DNA from: CAZUFB01 sp964619775 | Lineage (GTDB): Bacteria > Actinomycetota > Coriobacteriia > Coriobacteriales > UMGS124 | Direction of reading: 5' to 3' | Length of the DNA: 9,288 nucleotides | NCBI GenBank assembly: GCA_964619775.1 | Contig: CAZUFB010000077.1 | Span: 1-9,288, forward strand | Shown here: positions 1 through 5,251 of the stretch, piece by piece | Numbering within the stretch: the stretch's first letter is position 1 | How the letters are laid out: each line of letters begins with the position of its first letter | The notes under the pieces: generated by a model | The model's input: the letters and a program-made list of their open reading frames with translations, nothing else | Database searches by the model: none | What the model was told of the DNA's origin: nothing | Made by a program: the position numbers and the translations under genes

Positions 1-10
1 CAGGCGCCCT

Positions 11-1567
11 CTACGCGCTCACCGCGGCGCCGGCGGTGCGGCCCATCGAGACGGTCGCAAGGATGCCCGTGCCGGTGCCGGGGTAGTAGCTCCCCATGAA
101 ACCGCCCACCACCTGGCCGGCGGCGAACAGGTGCGCAATGGGGTTGCCGTCGGTGTCGAGCACGTTGCAGGTGGACGGGTCCACCTTAAGGCCTCCCACC
201 GCCCCCAGGTTGAAGTCGTAGTTGCGCACGGCGTAGAGCGGCAACTTGCCGATGGTCTCCATGCCGCAGCAGCGCGTGGGGAACTGCGAGTCGGAGCCCG
301 TCTCCTCGATGTCGGCGTTCCACTGGTCGATCGCCGCCTGCAGGTTGGCGGCCGGGACGCCCATCTGGCCGGCGAGCTCCTCCACCGACTGGCCGCGCAG
401 CACCGTGCCCGCCTCCACCGCCGCCGCAATGTCGCCGAGCGCCTGGATGCCACCCACCACCGAGCCGCCGAGCATCGCCGCGTTCTCGTCGAAAACGCTC
501 CACATGACGTGGTCCTCCTGGGCAAAGCCCGCGCGCAGCACCCACGCGTAGTGGTCGGACTCGCTCACGAAGCGCCGGCCGTACTTGTTGACGATGATGC
601 CGGGCACCTCGGGGGTGCCGGGCAGCGTCGGGGTGCCGCCCACGTTGTTGCCAAGACCGATGAACCCTCCCATGCCCGTGAGGGCCGCGCCGGCGCTCAT
701 GCCCATGCGGATGCCGCCGCCCGTGTTGGTGGCCACGGTCATGAGGTAGCCGTCGGAGATGGCCTGCACCATGTGGGGCGAGAACATCTTGGCCATCTCG
801 AGGTTGCGGTCGTAGCTGCAGGTGGCGAGCACCACGCCCTTGGCCGCCCCGTAGCGCGTCCCGTCGGCCGCGACCACGCCGGTCACCGTGCCCTCGCCGT
901 TCATCACCAGGTCGACGACCTCGGTCTCGAGCACGAAGGTGCAGCCCGCCTCGTCGCAGGCGGCCTTGAGCGCGGCCACGTGCCAGGCTCCGGCGCTCAG
1001 ACCGTCGGCGTCGGTGCCACTTGCCATGTGGATGCGCGGCACCTGCAGGTCCGGGTCGACGTTGGGGATGACGCCGTTGCCGTACACGGTGTCGTAGACC
1101 ACGCCGAGGTCCTGCATGAACGCGATGCAGGCGGGCGCGTCGTCGCAGACGGAGCGCACGAGCTCCTCGTCGAGCTGCCCCTCGCCCGCCGCCAGGTAGA
1201 ACGCAGCGTGGGCCTCAGGCGCGTCGCCCTCGATGCCCGCCGCCTCGCGCTGCACGTCGGTGCCGGCCGCCTGGATGACGCCCGACGAGTTGTTGGTGTT
1301 GCCGCCCACGTTGGCGGCGGAGTCGATTAGGACGACGCTCGCCCCGTTGCGCGCCGCAACCAGGCCGGCGACCAGGCCCGCGCCGCCCGCTCCCACGACC
1401 ACCACGTCGGCCTGCACGCCCCACGTGCCGTCGTCGGCCGCAGGGGCGGCGACCGCAAGGCCCGCCGCCGACGCCAGCGCGGCCATGCCGGCGGCAGCCC
1501 CGACGGCCGCGCCGCCGCGCACGAACTGCCGGCGGGTCACGCCCCGCGCCCTCGCATCCACGTCCAT
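11..1567 (-). CDS. Tat-secreted FAD-dependent oxidoreductase (fumarate reductase/ketosteroid dehydrogenase superfamily), paralogue 1
   Basis: This 518-residue flavoprotein probably reduces an unknown organic acceptor outside the cytoplasmic membrane. A twin-arginine signal (T11-R12-R13-Q-F-V) is followed by an Ala/Gly-rich hydrophobic stretch to about residue 45. The FAD-binding Rossmann motif GAGGAG lies at 59-64, with the ribose-binding Asp near 82. A second FAD contact region begins near 243 but reads LATCS instead of the usual LATGG. The substrate-cap domain contains RRFVSE (331-336), with Tyr340 where fumarate reductases have their catalytic Arg. The C-terminus has a GG (458-459) preceded by no His, and YYPGTGT (494-500). 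There is no CxxCH haem motif and no FMN-binding domain, so a separate electron donor is needed. The ATG is supported by AGGGGA about 7 nt upstream and by the Tat signal starting at residue 11. It is clearly paralogous to the flavoprotein at 3471-5006: 21 of 33 residues match between 394-426 here and 384-416 there. Substrate unknown. Confidence 0.93.
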   Translation of the reverse strand: MDVDARARGVTRRQFVRGGAAVGAAAGMAALASAAGLAVAAPAADDGTWGVQADVVVVGAGGAGLVAGLVAARNGASVVLIDSAANVGGNTNNSSGVIQAAGTDVQREAAGIEGDAPEAHAAFYLAAGEGQLDEELVRSVCDDAPACIAFMQDLGVVYDTVYGNGVIPNVDPDLQVPRIHMASGTDADGLSAGAWHVAALKAACDEAGCTFVLETEVVDLVMNGEGTVTGVVAADGTRYGAAKGVVLATCSYDRNLEMAKMFSPHMVQAISDGYLMTVATNTGGGIRMGMSAGAALTGMGGFIGLGNNVGGTPTLPGTPEVPGIIVNKYGRRFVSESDHYAWVLRAGFAQEDHVMWSVFDENAAMLGGSVVGGIQALGDIAAAVEAGTVLRGQSVEELAGQMGVPAANLQAAIDQWNADIEETGSDSQFPTRCCGMETIGKLPLYAVRNYDFNLGAVGGLKVDPSTCNVLDTDGNPIAHLFAAGQVVGGFMGSYYPGTGTGILATVSMGRTAGAAVSA

Positions 1568-1617
1568 GGAAATCCCCTTTTCCCTTGCGCCTCCCGCACG
1601 CCTGCGGCACGCGGGGC

Positions 1618-1636
1618 GGGCGCCGGCGCGGCGCCC
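1618..1636 (-). other. GC-rich hairpin in the leader of flavoprotein 1
   Basis: GGGCGCCG (1618-1625) and CGGCGCCC (1629-1636) form a perfect 8-bp stem with a 3-nt loop. It sits 51 nt upstream of the ATG at 1567, between the putative promoter and the ribosome binding site, so it would lie in the 5' leader of the mRNA. There is no T-tract after it on the minus strand, so it is not a standard intrinsic terminator. It may stabilise the transcript or act in attenuation, or it may simply reflect high G+C. Confidence 0.4.
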
Positions 1637-1644
1637 GCTGCCGT

Positions 1645-1657
1645 CGACGATATCCTA
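1645..1657 (-). promoter_or_regulatory. Putative -10 element of flavoprotein 1
   Basis: On the minus strand TAGGAT (1657-1652) matches four of six bases of the -10 consensus. No good -35 hexamer is found 16-18 bp upstream. The shared inverted-repeat block at 1671-1690 occupies that space instead. If transcription starts near 1645, the centre of the repeat (about 1685) falls near -40, the position typical for an activator that replaces a weak -35. This is inference from spacing only. Confidence 0.35.
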
Positions 1658-1670
1658 CCGAAGCGGCGGC

Positions 1671-1690
1671 GCGCCATACCACGCTGGGTG
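1671..1690. promoter_or_regulatory. Putative regulator-binding site upstream of flavoprotein 1 (copy 2 of shared block)
   Basis: The block GCGCCA-TACCACGCTGGGTG (plus strand) equals the sequence at 5138-5156 apart from one extra A at 1676. The last 14 bases (1677-1690) are identical in both. Here the dyad is degenerate: only the inner CAC/GTG around the GCTGG spacer is symmetrical, whereas the copy at 5141-5161 is a perfect inverted repeat. The site lies 104-123 nt upstream of the flavoprotein 1 ATG, just upstream of a TAGGAT -10 candidate. The transmembrane LuxR regulator at 5252-6808 is the obvious candidate to bind it, as it is the only transcription factor in the window. Confidence 0.6.
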
Positions 1691-1747
1691 TGAACGGCCC
1701 CTATGCTGCGCGAATCGTCGCACGCGCGCCGGGGTGCCCGGCCCGGG

Positions 1748-2401
1748 TCACAGCGCACCCGCCTGGAGCAGCATGCGGACCGCGCCGAGGTCGGGGCAGA
1801 CCCTGCGGCACAGCGCGCGAACCTCGTCGGTCGGCTGCATGAGGTCGGGCACCATCACGGTGACGAAGCCGCCCGCGGCCCCGGCGCGCACGCCGGCGAA
1901 GCTGTCCTCGAGCACCAGGGTCGTCGCCGGGTCGCACCCCAGCCGGCGCGCGGCCTCGAGGAAGATGTCTGGTTCGGGCTTGGAGCGGGGCACCTCCCCG
2001 CCGGCCACCACCGCGGAGAACGACCCCGCAAGGCCGGCTCGAGCGAGGTTGCCCTCGACAAGCGCACGCGGGCTCGACGAGGCCACGGCCCGCGGAAACC
2101 CCCGCCCCTCGAGATAGGCGAGCAGGTCGTCGAGCCCCGGCTTCTTGGGGACGCCCTGCGCGAAGCGCTCGGCCGCCAGCCGGTCGAACTCCCGGCGGAT
2201 GCCCGCAGCGTCGACGCCGGGCCCGTAGAATCGCTCGATGATGGGCACCGTCTGCGGGGCGGCCACACCGCGCGCCGCGTCGGCCAGCCCCGGCAGCTCC
2301 TCGAGCCCGAACAGCGCGAGCGCCGGGGCCCAGCAGGCCTTCCACAGCGGCTCGGTGTCGAACATGAGGCCGTCCATATCGAAGATGACGCCGGTGACCA
2401 T
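1748..2401 (-). CDS. HAD-superfamily hydrolase, beta-phosphoglucomutase-like phosphatase
   Basis: This 217-residue cytosolic protein has all four HAD motifs of the Mg-dependent phosphatase/phosphoglucomutase-like subfamily. Motif I is DMDGLMFDTEP, with nucleophile Asp8 and acid/base Asp10. Motif II is Ser108 in VASSS. Motif III is Lys141 in RSKPEPDIF. Motif IV is Glu165-Asp166 in LVLEDSFAG. The residues between about 15 and 80 form the helical C1 cap. The DTEP and KPEPDIF signatures fit sugar-phosphate phosphatases or beta-phosphoglucomutases. Which substrate is used cannot be read from the sequence, and no sugar-metabolism gene is nearby. The ATG has a purine-rich AGGAGAGGG about 10 nt upstream, and an internal start would lose motif I. 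Its own -35/-10 and palindrome (2434-2483) suggest it is transcribed independently of the thioesterase gene upstream. Length is normal for the family. Confidence 0.93.
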   Translation of the reverse strand: MVTGVIFDMDGLMFDTEPLWKACWAPALALFGLEELPGLADAARGVAAPQTVPIIERFYGPGVDAAGIRREFDRLAAERFAQGVPKKPGLDDLLAYLEGRGFPRAVASSSPRALVEGNLARAGLAGSFSAVVAGGEVPRSKPEPDIFLEAARRLGCDPATTLVLEDSFAGVRAGAAGGFVTVMVPDLMQPTDEVRALCRRVCPDLGAVRMLLQAGAL

Positions 2402-2433
2402 AGGCGCAAATCCCTCTCCTCTTCTTTGGTACG

Positions 2434-2455
2434 GCCGCGGGATGCGGCCCGCGGC
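2434..2455. promoter_or_regulatory. Perfect 8-bp palindrome just downstream of the HAD-gene -10 (operator or leader hairpin)
   Basis: GCCGCGGG (2434-2441) and CCCGCGGC (2448-2455) are perfect inverted repeats around a 6-bp spacer. On the minus strand the repeat starts at the base immediately after the TATACT -10, so it would cover the transcription start. That placement suits a repressor operator. If transcribed, it would form a strong hairpin at the very 5' end of the HAD-gene mRNA. No regulator gene is adjacent. Confidence 0.45.
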
Positions 2456-2483
2456 AGTATACCGCGCGAGGTCGGGGAAGCAA
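2456..2483 (-). promoter_or_regulatory. Putative sigma-70 promoter of the HAD gene
   Basis: On the minus strand TTGCTT (2483-2478) and TATACT (2461-2456) are separated by 16 bp. The -10 matches five of six consensus bases and the -35 matches four of six. The predicted start is about 50 nt upstream of the ATG at 2401, in the 138-bp gap behind the thioesterase gene. In a sequence this G+C-rich, an A+T-rich hexamer pair at suitable spacing stands out. Confidence 0.55.
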
Positions 2484-2539
2484 ACGCGGAGCGCCGCAGG
2501 CCCGGGCGCGACGAGGCACGGCGCCTTTGCGCGACCGCC

Positions 2540-3271
2540 CTATCCCCGCACGCGCACCACCGCGTAGGGGGTCCCGGACCCGTCGGCCAGGTTCACCGTG
2601 TAGCCGCCCTCGGTCGCATGGACCTGCGGGTGCACGACGTCGCCCAGCCTCGCAGCCGTGCAGTACTGCACGTCGAGCCGGCGCAGCGGGCCCAGGGTGC
2701 ACCCCGGGGCAACCTCGGACAGCGCCCCCAGCGCGATGTCGACGTACCGGGCGTTGTTCACATGGTGGTTCGTGTCGATGTAGGCCTGGGTCACCGTCAC
2801 CGGCGGCGCCGGCTCGCCCGGGCCCTCGAGGGGCAGCCTGCGCTGGACGGGCGGCATGTCGAGCGGCCTGTCGTCGCGCAGGTCGGCCGCGTACGCCTCG
2901 ACCTCCTCGGCGGGCGGGCGCATGGGGCGGCCCGTTTCGTCGTTGTACATGAACCACAGCGAGTCGGCGCTCACCAGCCGCTCCCCTGCGCGCTCGAGCG
3001 TGAAGTTGCGGCGCGCGAACAGGCCTTTGAAGTCCGTGGCCCACGTGCTCACGACGATCTCGTCGGCGAAGCGGGGCAGCTCGGCGACCTGGACCTCCCA
3101 GGCGGCGAGCAGCCAGCGGCGGCGCACCTCGTTGGCGTGGGCCACGCCGACACCAAGCTCCTCCGACTGGAACAGCGCCCCGTCCTGCAGGTAGCTCAGC
3201 AGCGCGGACGGCGACAGCGCGCCGCCCTCGCCCACCTCGCTGTAGCGGATCTTGCTGGAAAACGAATACAT
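2540..3271 (-). CDS. Acyl-ACP thioesterase (FatA/FatB-like, double hotdog)
   Basis: This 243-residue cytosolic enzyme is predicted to hydrolyse acyl-ACP (or acyl-CoA) and release free fatty acids. It has two hotdog domains, about residues 1-130 and 150-243. The N-terminal half shows features typical of the family (YSEVGEGG near 10-17 and TWATDFKGLFARRNF near 76-90). The second domain carries the signature DTNHHVNNARYVD: Asp166, Asn168 and His170 correspond to the D-x-N-x-H catalytic set of plant FatA/FatB. In the following strand (VQYCTAARLGD) the Glu usually found three residues after the Tyr is Ala206. Length is normal for bacterial members. The ATG at 3271 begins the conserved domain directly, but its ribosome binding site (GCGGGGTG) is weak. 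A terminator upstream (3395-3436) and a TATAGT -10 (3332-3337) make it a separate transcription unit. Confidence 0.9.
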   Translation of the reverse strand: MYSFSSKIRYSEVGEGGALSPSALLSYLQDGALFQSEELGVGVAHANEVRRRWLLAAWEVQVAELPRFADEIVVSTWATDFKGLFARRNFTLERAGERLVSADSLWFMYNDETGRPMRPPAEEVEAYAADLRDDRPLDMPPVQRRLPLEGPGEPAPPVTVTQAYIDTNHHVNNARYVDIALGALSEVAPGCTLGPLRRLDVQYCTAARLGDVVHPQVHATEGGYTVNLADGSGTPYAVVRVRG

Positions 3272-3299
3272 CGCGACACCCCGCCGTCATGCTCCACCG

Positions 3300-3319
3300 C
3301 CGCATGGAGGCCCATGCGG
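3300..3319. promoter_or_regulatory. Perfect 8-bp inverted repeat in the thioesterase leader
   Basis: CCGCATGG (3300-3307) and CCATGCGG (3312-3319) are perfect inverted repeats with a 4-nt loop (AGGC). The element lies 29-48 nt upstream of the ATG, just after the predicted transcription start for the TATAGT -10. It can act as an operator or as a 5' mRNA hairpin. A further CGCATGGAAGCC at 3345-3356 matches 11 of 12 bases of the first arm region (3301-3312), 44 bp away on the other side of the -10. That favours a protein-binding role. Confidence 0.45.
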
Positions 3320-3331
3320 AAAACACAGCCA

Positions 3332-3359
3332 ACTATAGCGAAAGCGCATGGAAGCCACA
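3332..3359 (-). promoter_or_regulatory. Putative promoter of the thioesterase gene
   Basis: On the minus strand TATAGT (3337-3332) matches five of six -10 consensus bases. The best upstream hexamer at 16 bp spacing is TGTGGC (3359-3354), a poor -35. This is the most A+T-rich part of the gap, and it lies between the flavoprotein 2 terminator and the thioesterase ATG, which supports a promoter there. The poor -35 suggests dependence on an activator or an alternative -35 contact. Confidence 0.4.
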
Positions 3360-3394
3360 CGGTGAAAACCGGAGACGCGCCTCGGCCTCCACGC

Positions 3395-3436
3395 AAAAGC
3401 GGGCACCCCGCAGGCCCGCAAGCCCGCAGGGCGCCC
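3395..3436 (-). terminator. Intrinsic terminator of flavoprotein 2
   Basis: Reading the minus strand, GGGCGCCCTGCGGGC (3436-3422) pairs with GCCTGCGGGGTGCCC (3415-3401) around a 6-nt loop. This gives a 15-bp stem in RNA with three G-U pairs. It is followed two bases later by TTTT (3398-3395). It starts 35 nt after the flavoprotein 2 stop codon. Position, stem strength and the T-run together make this the clearest terminator in the window. It separates flavoprotein 2 from the thioesterase gene. Confidence 0.8.
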
Positions 3437-3470
3437 GCCCGTCGTCGTTTTGTCTAGCTGCCGGCAGGCG

Positions 3471-5006
3471 CTAGTCGCGCGCCTCGGCCGCGGCGGCCGA
3501 CTCGCCGGCGATGTGGCCCCACACCAGGCCGCCGGTCAGCGAGGTGCCCGAACCCGGGTAGTACAGGCCGTACCAGCCGCCCGAGTTCATGCCGCCGGCG
3601 TACAGGCCGGGGATGGGGTTTCCGTCGTTGTCGATGACCTGGGCGTTGGTGTCGATGAGCAGGCCGCCCAGCGAACCCAGGTTGGCGCTGACGTTGAGGT
3701 TGGCGTAGTAGCGCGGGCCGTCGAGCTGGATGAGCTGCGTGTCGCGGTCGTACTCCAGGTCCTCGCCGCTCTCCTCGATGTTCTGGTTCCACAGGTCGAT
3801 GGTGTTCTGCAGGTTGCTCGCGGGCACGCCGATCTGCTCGGCCAGCTCGGCGATGCTGTCGGCGCCGAAGATCGTGCCGGCCTCGACGGCGGCCTCCACG
3901 TCGTCGGCCCAGGGGGTGAGGCCCTGGTCGATGGCGTTGTGGTCGAAGATCATGTAGGTGTGGCCGCCGAGCTGGGTCTCCTGCTGCCAGATGGCGCGGT
4001 AGGTGTAGGCGTAGGTGGCGTCCTCGCACACAAAGCGCCTGCCCTTGCAGTTGACGAAGATGCACGGGATGAGCGGCACGTCGTTGGCCGTGGCGTTGCC
4101 GGTGGCCATGTCGTAGTCGATGGTGCCGCCCACGCTGGCCATCTGGGCGTTCACCGCAAGGCCCATGCGGATGCCGTCGCCGTTGGCGTAGTTGGAGATG
4201 TAGCACATCTGCGTGGTGAGGTCCCAGTACTGCTGCTGGTTGAAGCTCTTGCAGAGGTCCTCGGCGCGGTCGATGCCGCCCAGTGCCAGGATGACGCCCT
4301 TGGACGCCTTGACGGCCAGCTCGCCGCCGTCGCGCTCCACGACGGCGCCCATGACGCCCTTGTCGGCGGAGTACACGAGACGCAGGGCCTTGGTGTTGAA
4401 CTCGAAGCGCACGCCCAGGCGCTCGGCCTCGGCCGTCTCGGCGTCGGTGAGCACGCCGCCCTGGCCGCCCTCGCCGCCGCCCTCGTAGACGTGGATGCGG
4501 TCGGCGTGCAGGCCCTCGGTGACGTAGGGCACGTGGCAGTTGCCGTAGACCTTGTTCCAGGTGATGCCGATGGTCGACAGCCATTCGATAAGCTCGGGGG
4601 CGCGCTCGCACATCGTGGTGACGAGGTCGTCGTGCGCGATGCCCTCGGCCTGCTCGATGTAGCACTGCGCGTGCTTCTCGGGCGTGTCGTCCTGGAAGTC
4701 GGTGAACTCCCTCTGCCACTGGGTGCCGGCCGCCTGGATGACGCCGCCCGAAAGGGCGGTGGTGCCGCCGGTGCCGCTGGCCACGTCGACGACGAGCACG
4801 TCGGCGCCCGCCTCGGCCGCGGCGCACGCCGCCGACAGGCCCGTGCCGCCTGCGCCGAGGATCAGGACCTCGCACTCCTCGTCCCACGCCTCGGGCTCGG
4901 ACGCGGGCGCGGCGTCTCCGAGCGCCACGGCGGGAGCGGCGGCGGCCAACGCGGCGGCTCCGCAGGCGGCGGCCCCGACAAAGGCGCGGCGGGTCATTTC
5001 TGCCAT
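3471..5006 (-). CDS. Tat-secreted FAD-dependent oxidoreductase (fumarate reductase/ketosteroid dehydrogenase superfamily), paralogue 2
   Basis: This 511-residue flavoprotein is encoded directly downstream of the transmembrane LuxR regulator. The twin-arginine signal T5-R6-R7-A-F-V precedes an Ala-rich segment to about residue 33. The FAD-binding GAGGTG motif is at 51-56, followed by GTGGTT near 78-83. The second FAD region GVILALGG is at 237-244. NGDGIRMG (275-282) and RRFVCEDATYAY (323-334) belong to the substrate-cap region. Tyr332 occupies the place of the fumarate reductase catalytic Arg. The C-terminus has SLGG (445-448) without the catalytic His, and LYYPGSGT (481-488). No haem-binding or FMN-binding domain is attached, so it relies on an external electron donor. 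The ATG has AAAGGGGA about 7 nt upstream. The promoter region carries the perfect inverted repeat at 5141-5161, and the gene ends in a strong terminator at 3395-3436, so it is probably monocistronic. The substrate is unknown. Control by the neighbouring LuxR protein is inferred. Confidence 0.93.
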   Translation of the reverse strand: MAEMTRRAFVGAAACGAAALAAAAPAVALGDAAPASEPEAWDEECEVLILGAGGTGLSAACAAAEAGADVLVVDVASGTGGTTALSGGVIQAAGTQWQREFTDFQDDTPEKHAQCYIEQAEGIAHDDLVTTMCERAPELIEWLSTIGITWNKVYGNCHVPYVTEGLHADRIHVYEGGGEGGQGGVLTDAETAEAERLGVRFEFNTKALRLVYSADKGVMGAVVERDGGELAVKASKGVILALGGIDRAEDLCKSFNQQQYWDLTTQMCYISNYANGDGIRMGLAVNAQMASVGGTIDYDMATGNATANDVPLIPCIFVNCKGRRFVCEDATYAYTYRAIWQQETQLGGHTYMIFDHNAIDQGLTPWADDVEAAVEAGTIFGADSIAELAEQIGVPASNLQNTIDLWNQNIEESGEDLEYDRDTQLIQLDGPRYYANLNVSANLGSLGGLLIDTNAQVIDNDGNPIPGLYAGGMNSGGWYGLYYPGSGTSLTGGLVWGHIAGESAAAAEARD

Positions 5007-5090
5007 GGTTGGTTCCCCTTTCCTTGTGCGTGGTCGGACCGGCCGAAACGGGCTGAGCCGGCGTCGTCGGCAGTCCGCATGACGGGCACC

Positions 5091-5096
5091 ACTATG
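5091..5096 (-). promoter_or_regulatory. Candidate -10 element of flavoprotein 2
   Basis: On the minus strand CATAGT matches four of six -10 consensus bases and is the best candidate between the inverted repeat and the ATG at 5006. No acceptable -35 lies 16-18 bp upstream. If transcription starts near 5084, the inverted repeat at 5141-5161 is centred near -67. That position is compatible with an activator contacting RNA polymerase from upstream. The assignment is weak. Confidence 0.25.
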
Positions 5097-5137
5097 TCAC
5101 GCGGCGCGCGCCGGCACCATCACCCCCGCGCAGAAGA

Positions 5138-5161
5138 GCGCCTACCACGCTGGGTGGTAGG
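5138..5161. promoter_or_regulatory. Putative LuxR-type operator upstream of flavoprotein 2 (copy 1 of shared block, perfect dyad)
   Basis: CCTACCAC (5141-5148) and GTGGTAGG (5154-5161) are perfect 8-bp inverted repeats around GCTGG. The block 5138-5156 recurs at 1671-1690 upstream of the paralogous flavoprotein gene with a single-base insertion. The site lies between the LuxR-type regulator gene and flavoprotein 2, 132-155 nt upstream of the flavoprotein ATG. LuxR-family GerE domains bind imperfect dyads of about 20 bp as dimers, so the size fits. It could also fold as a hairpin, but no T-run follows on either strand, and the second copy with a broken dyad argues for a protein-binding site. 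Confidence 0.65.
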
Positions 5162-5201
5162 GCACCGAGCTGGGGCGATGCGGCGCACAAAAAAGGCGCG
5201 C

Positions 5202-5247
5202 AAAAAGATGCCGCCGCCGGTTTTCGGCCCCGTCGGGACGCACCGGC
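5202..5247 (-). terminator. Possible terminator of the LuxR-type regulator gene
   Basis: On the minus strand GCCGGT (5247-5242) and ACCGGC (5221-5216) are perfect 6-bp repeats around a 20-nt loop that itself contains CCC and GGG. A TTTTT run (5206-5202) follows after a gap of 9 nt, and a second T6 run lies at 5194-5189. The location, directly after the stop codon at 5252, is right. The stem is weak and the T-run is not adjacent to it, so this is a tentative call. Confidence 0.35.
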
Positions 5248-5251
5248 CGCG

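Noticed and set aside
2491..2509. GCGCC/GGCGC hairpin after the thioesterase gene as a terminator
   Set aside because: The stem is only 5 bp with a 9-nt loop, and no T-run follows directly. Such stems are common by chance at this G+C content.
3458..3467. CTGCCGGCAG palindrome just after the flavoprotein 2 stop codon
   Set aside because: It has no loop and cannot form a useful hairpin. It is a short self-complementary word next to a much better terminator.
11..5006. Naming either flavoprotein fumarate reductase, urocanate reductase or a specific drug-metabolising reductase
   Set aside because: The superfamily fold is clear, but the catalytic Arg/His set of fumarate reductases is absent and no substrate can be read from the sequence.
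5141..5161. The CCTACCAC/GTGGTAGG dyad as an intrinsic terminator
   Set aside because: No T-run follows on either strand. A second copy of the block with a broken dyad upstream of the other flavoprotein gene suggests selection on sequence rather than on hairpin folding.
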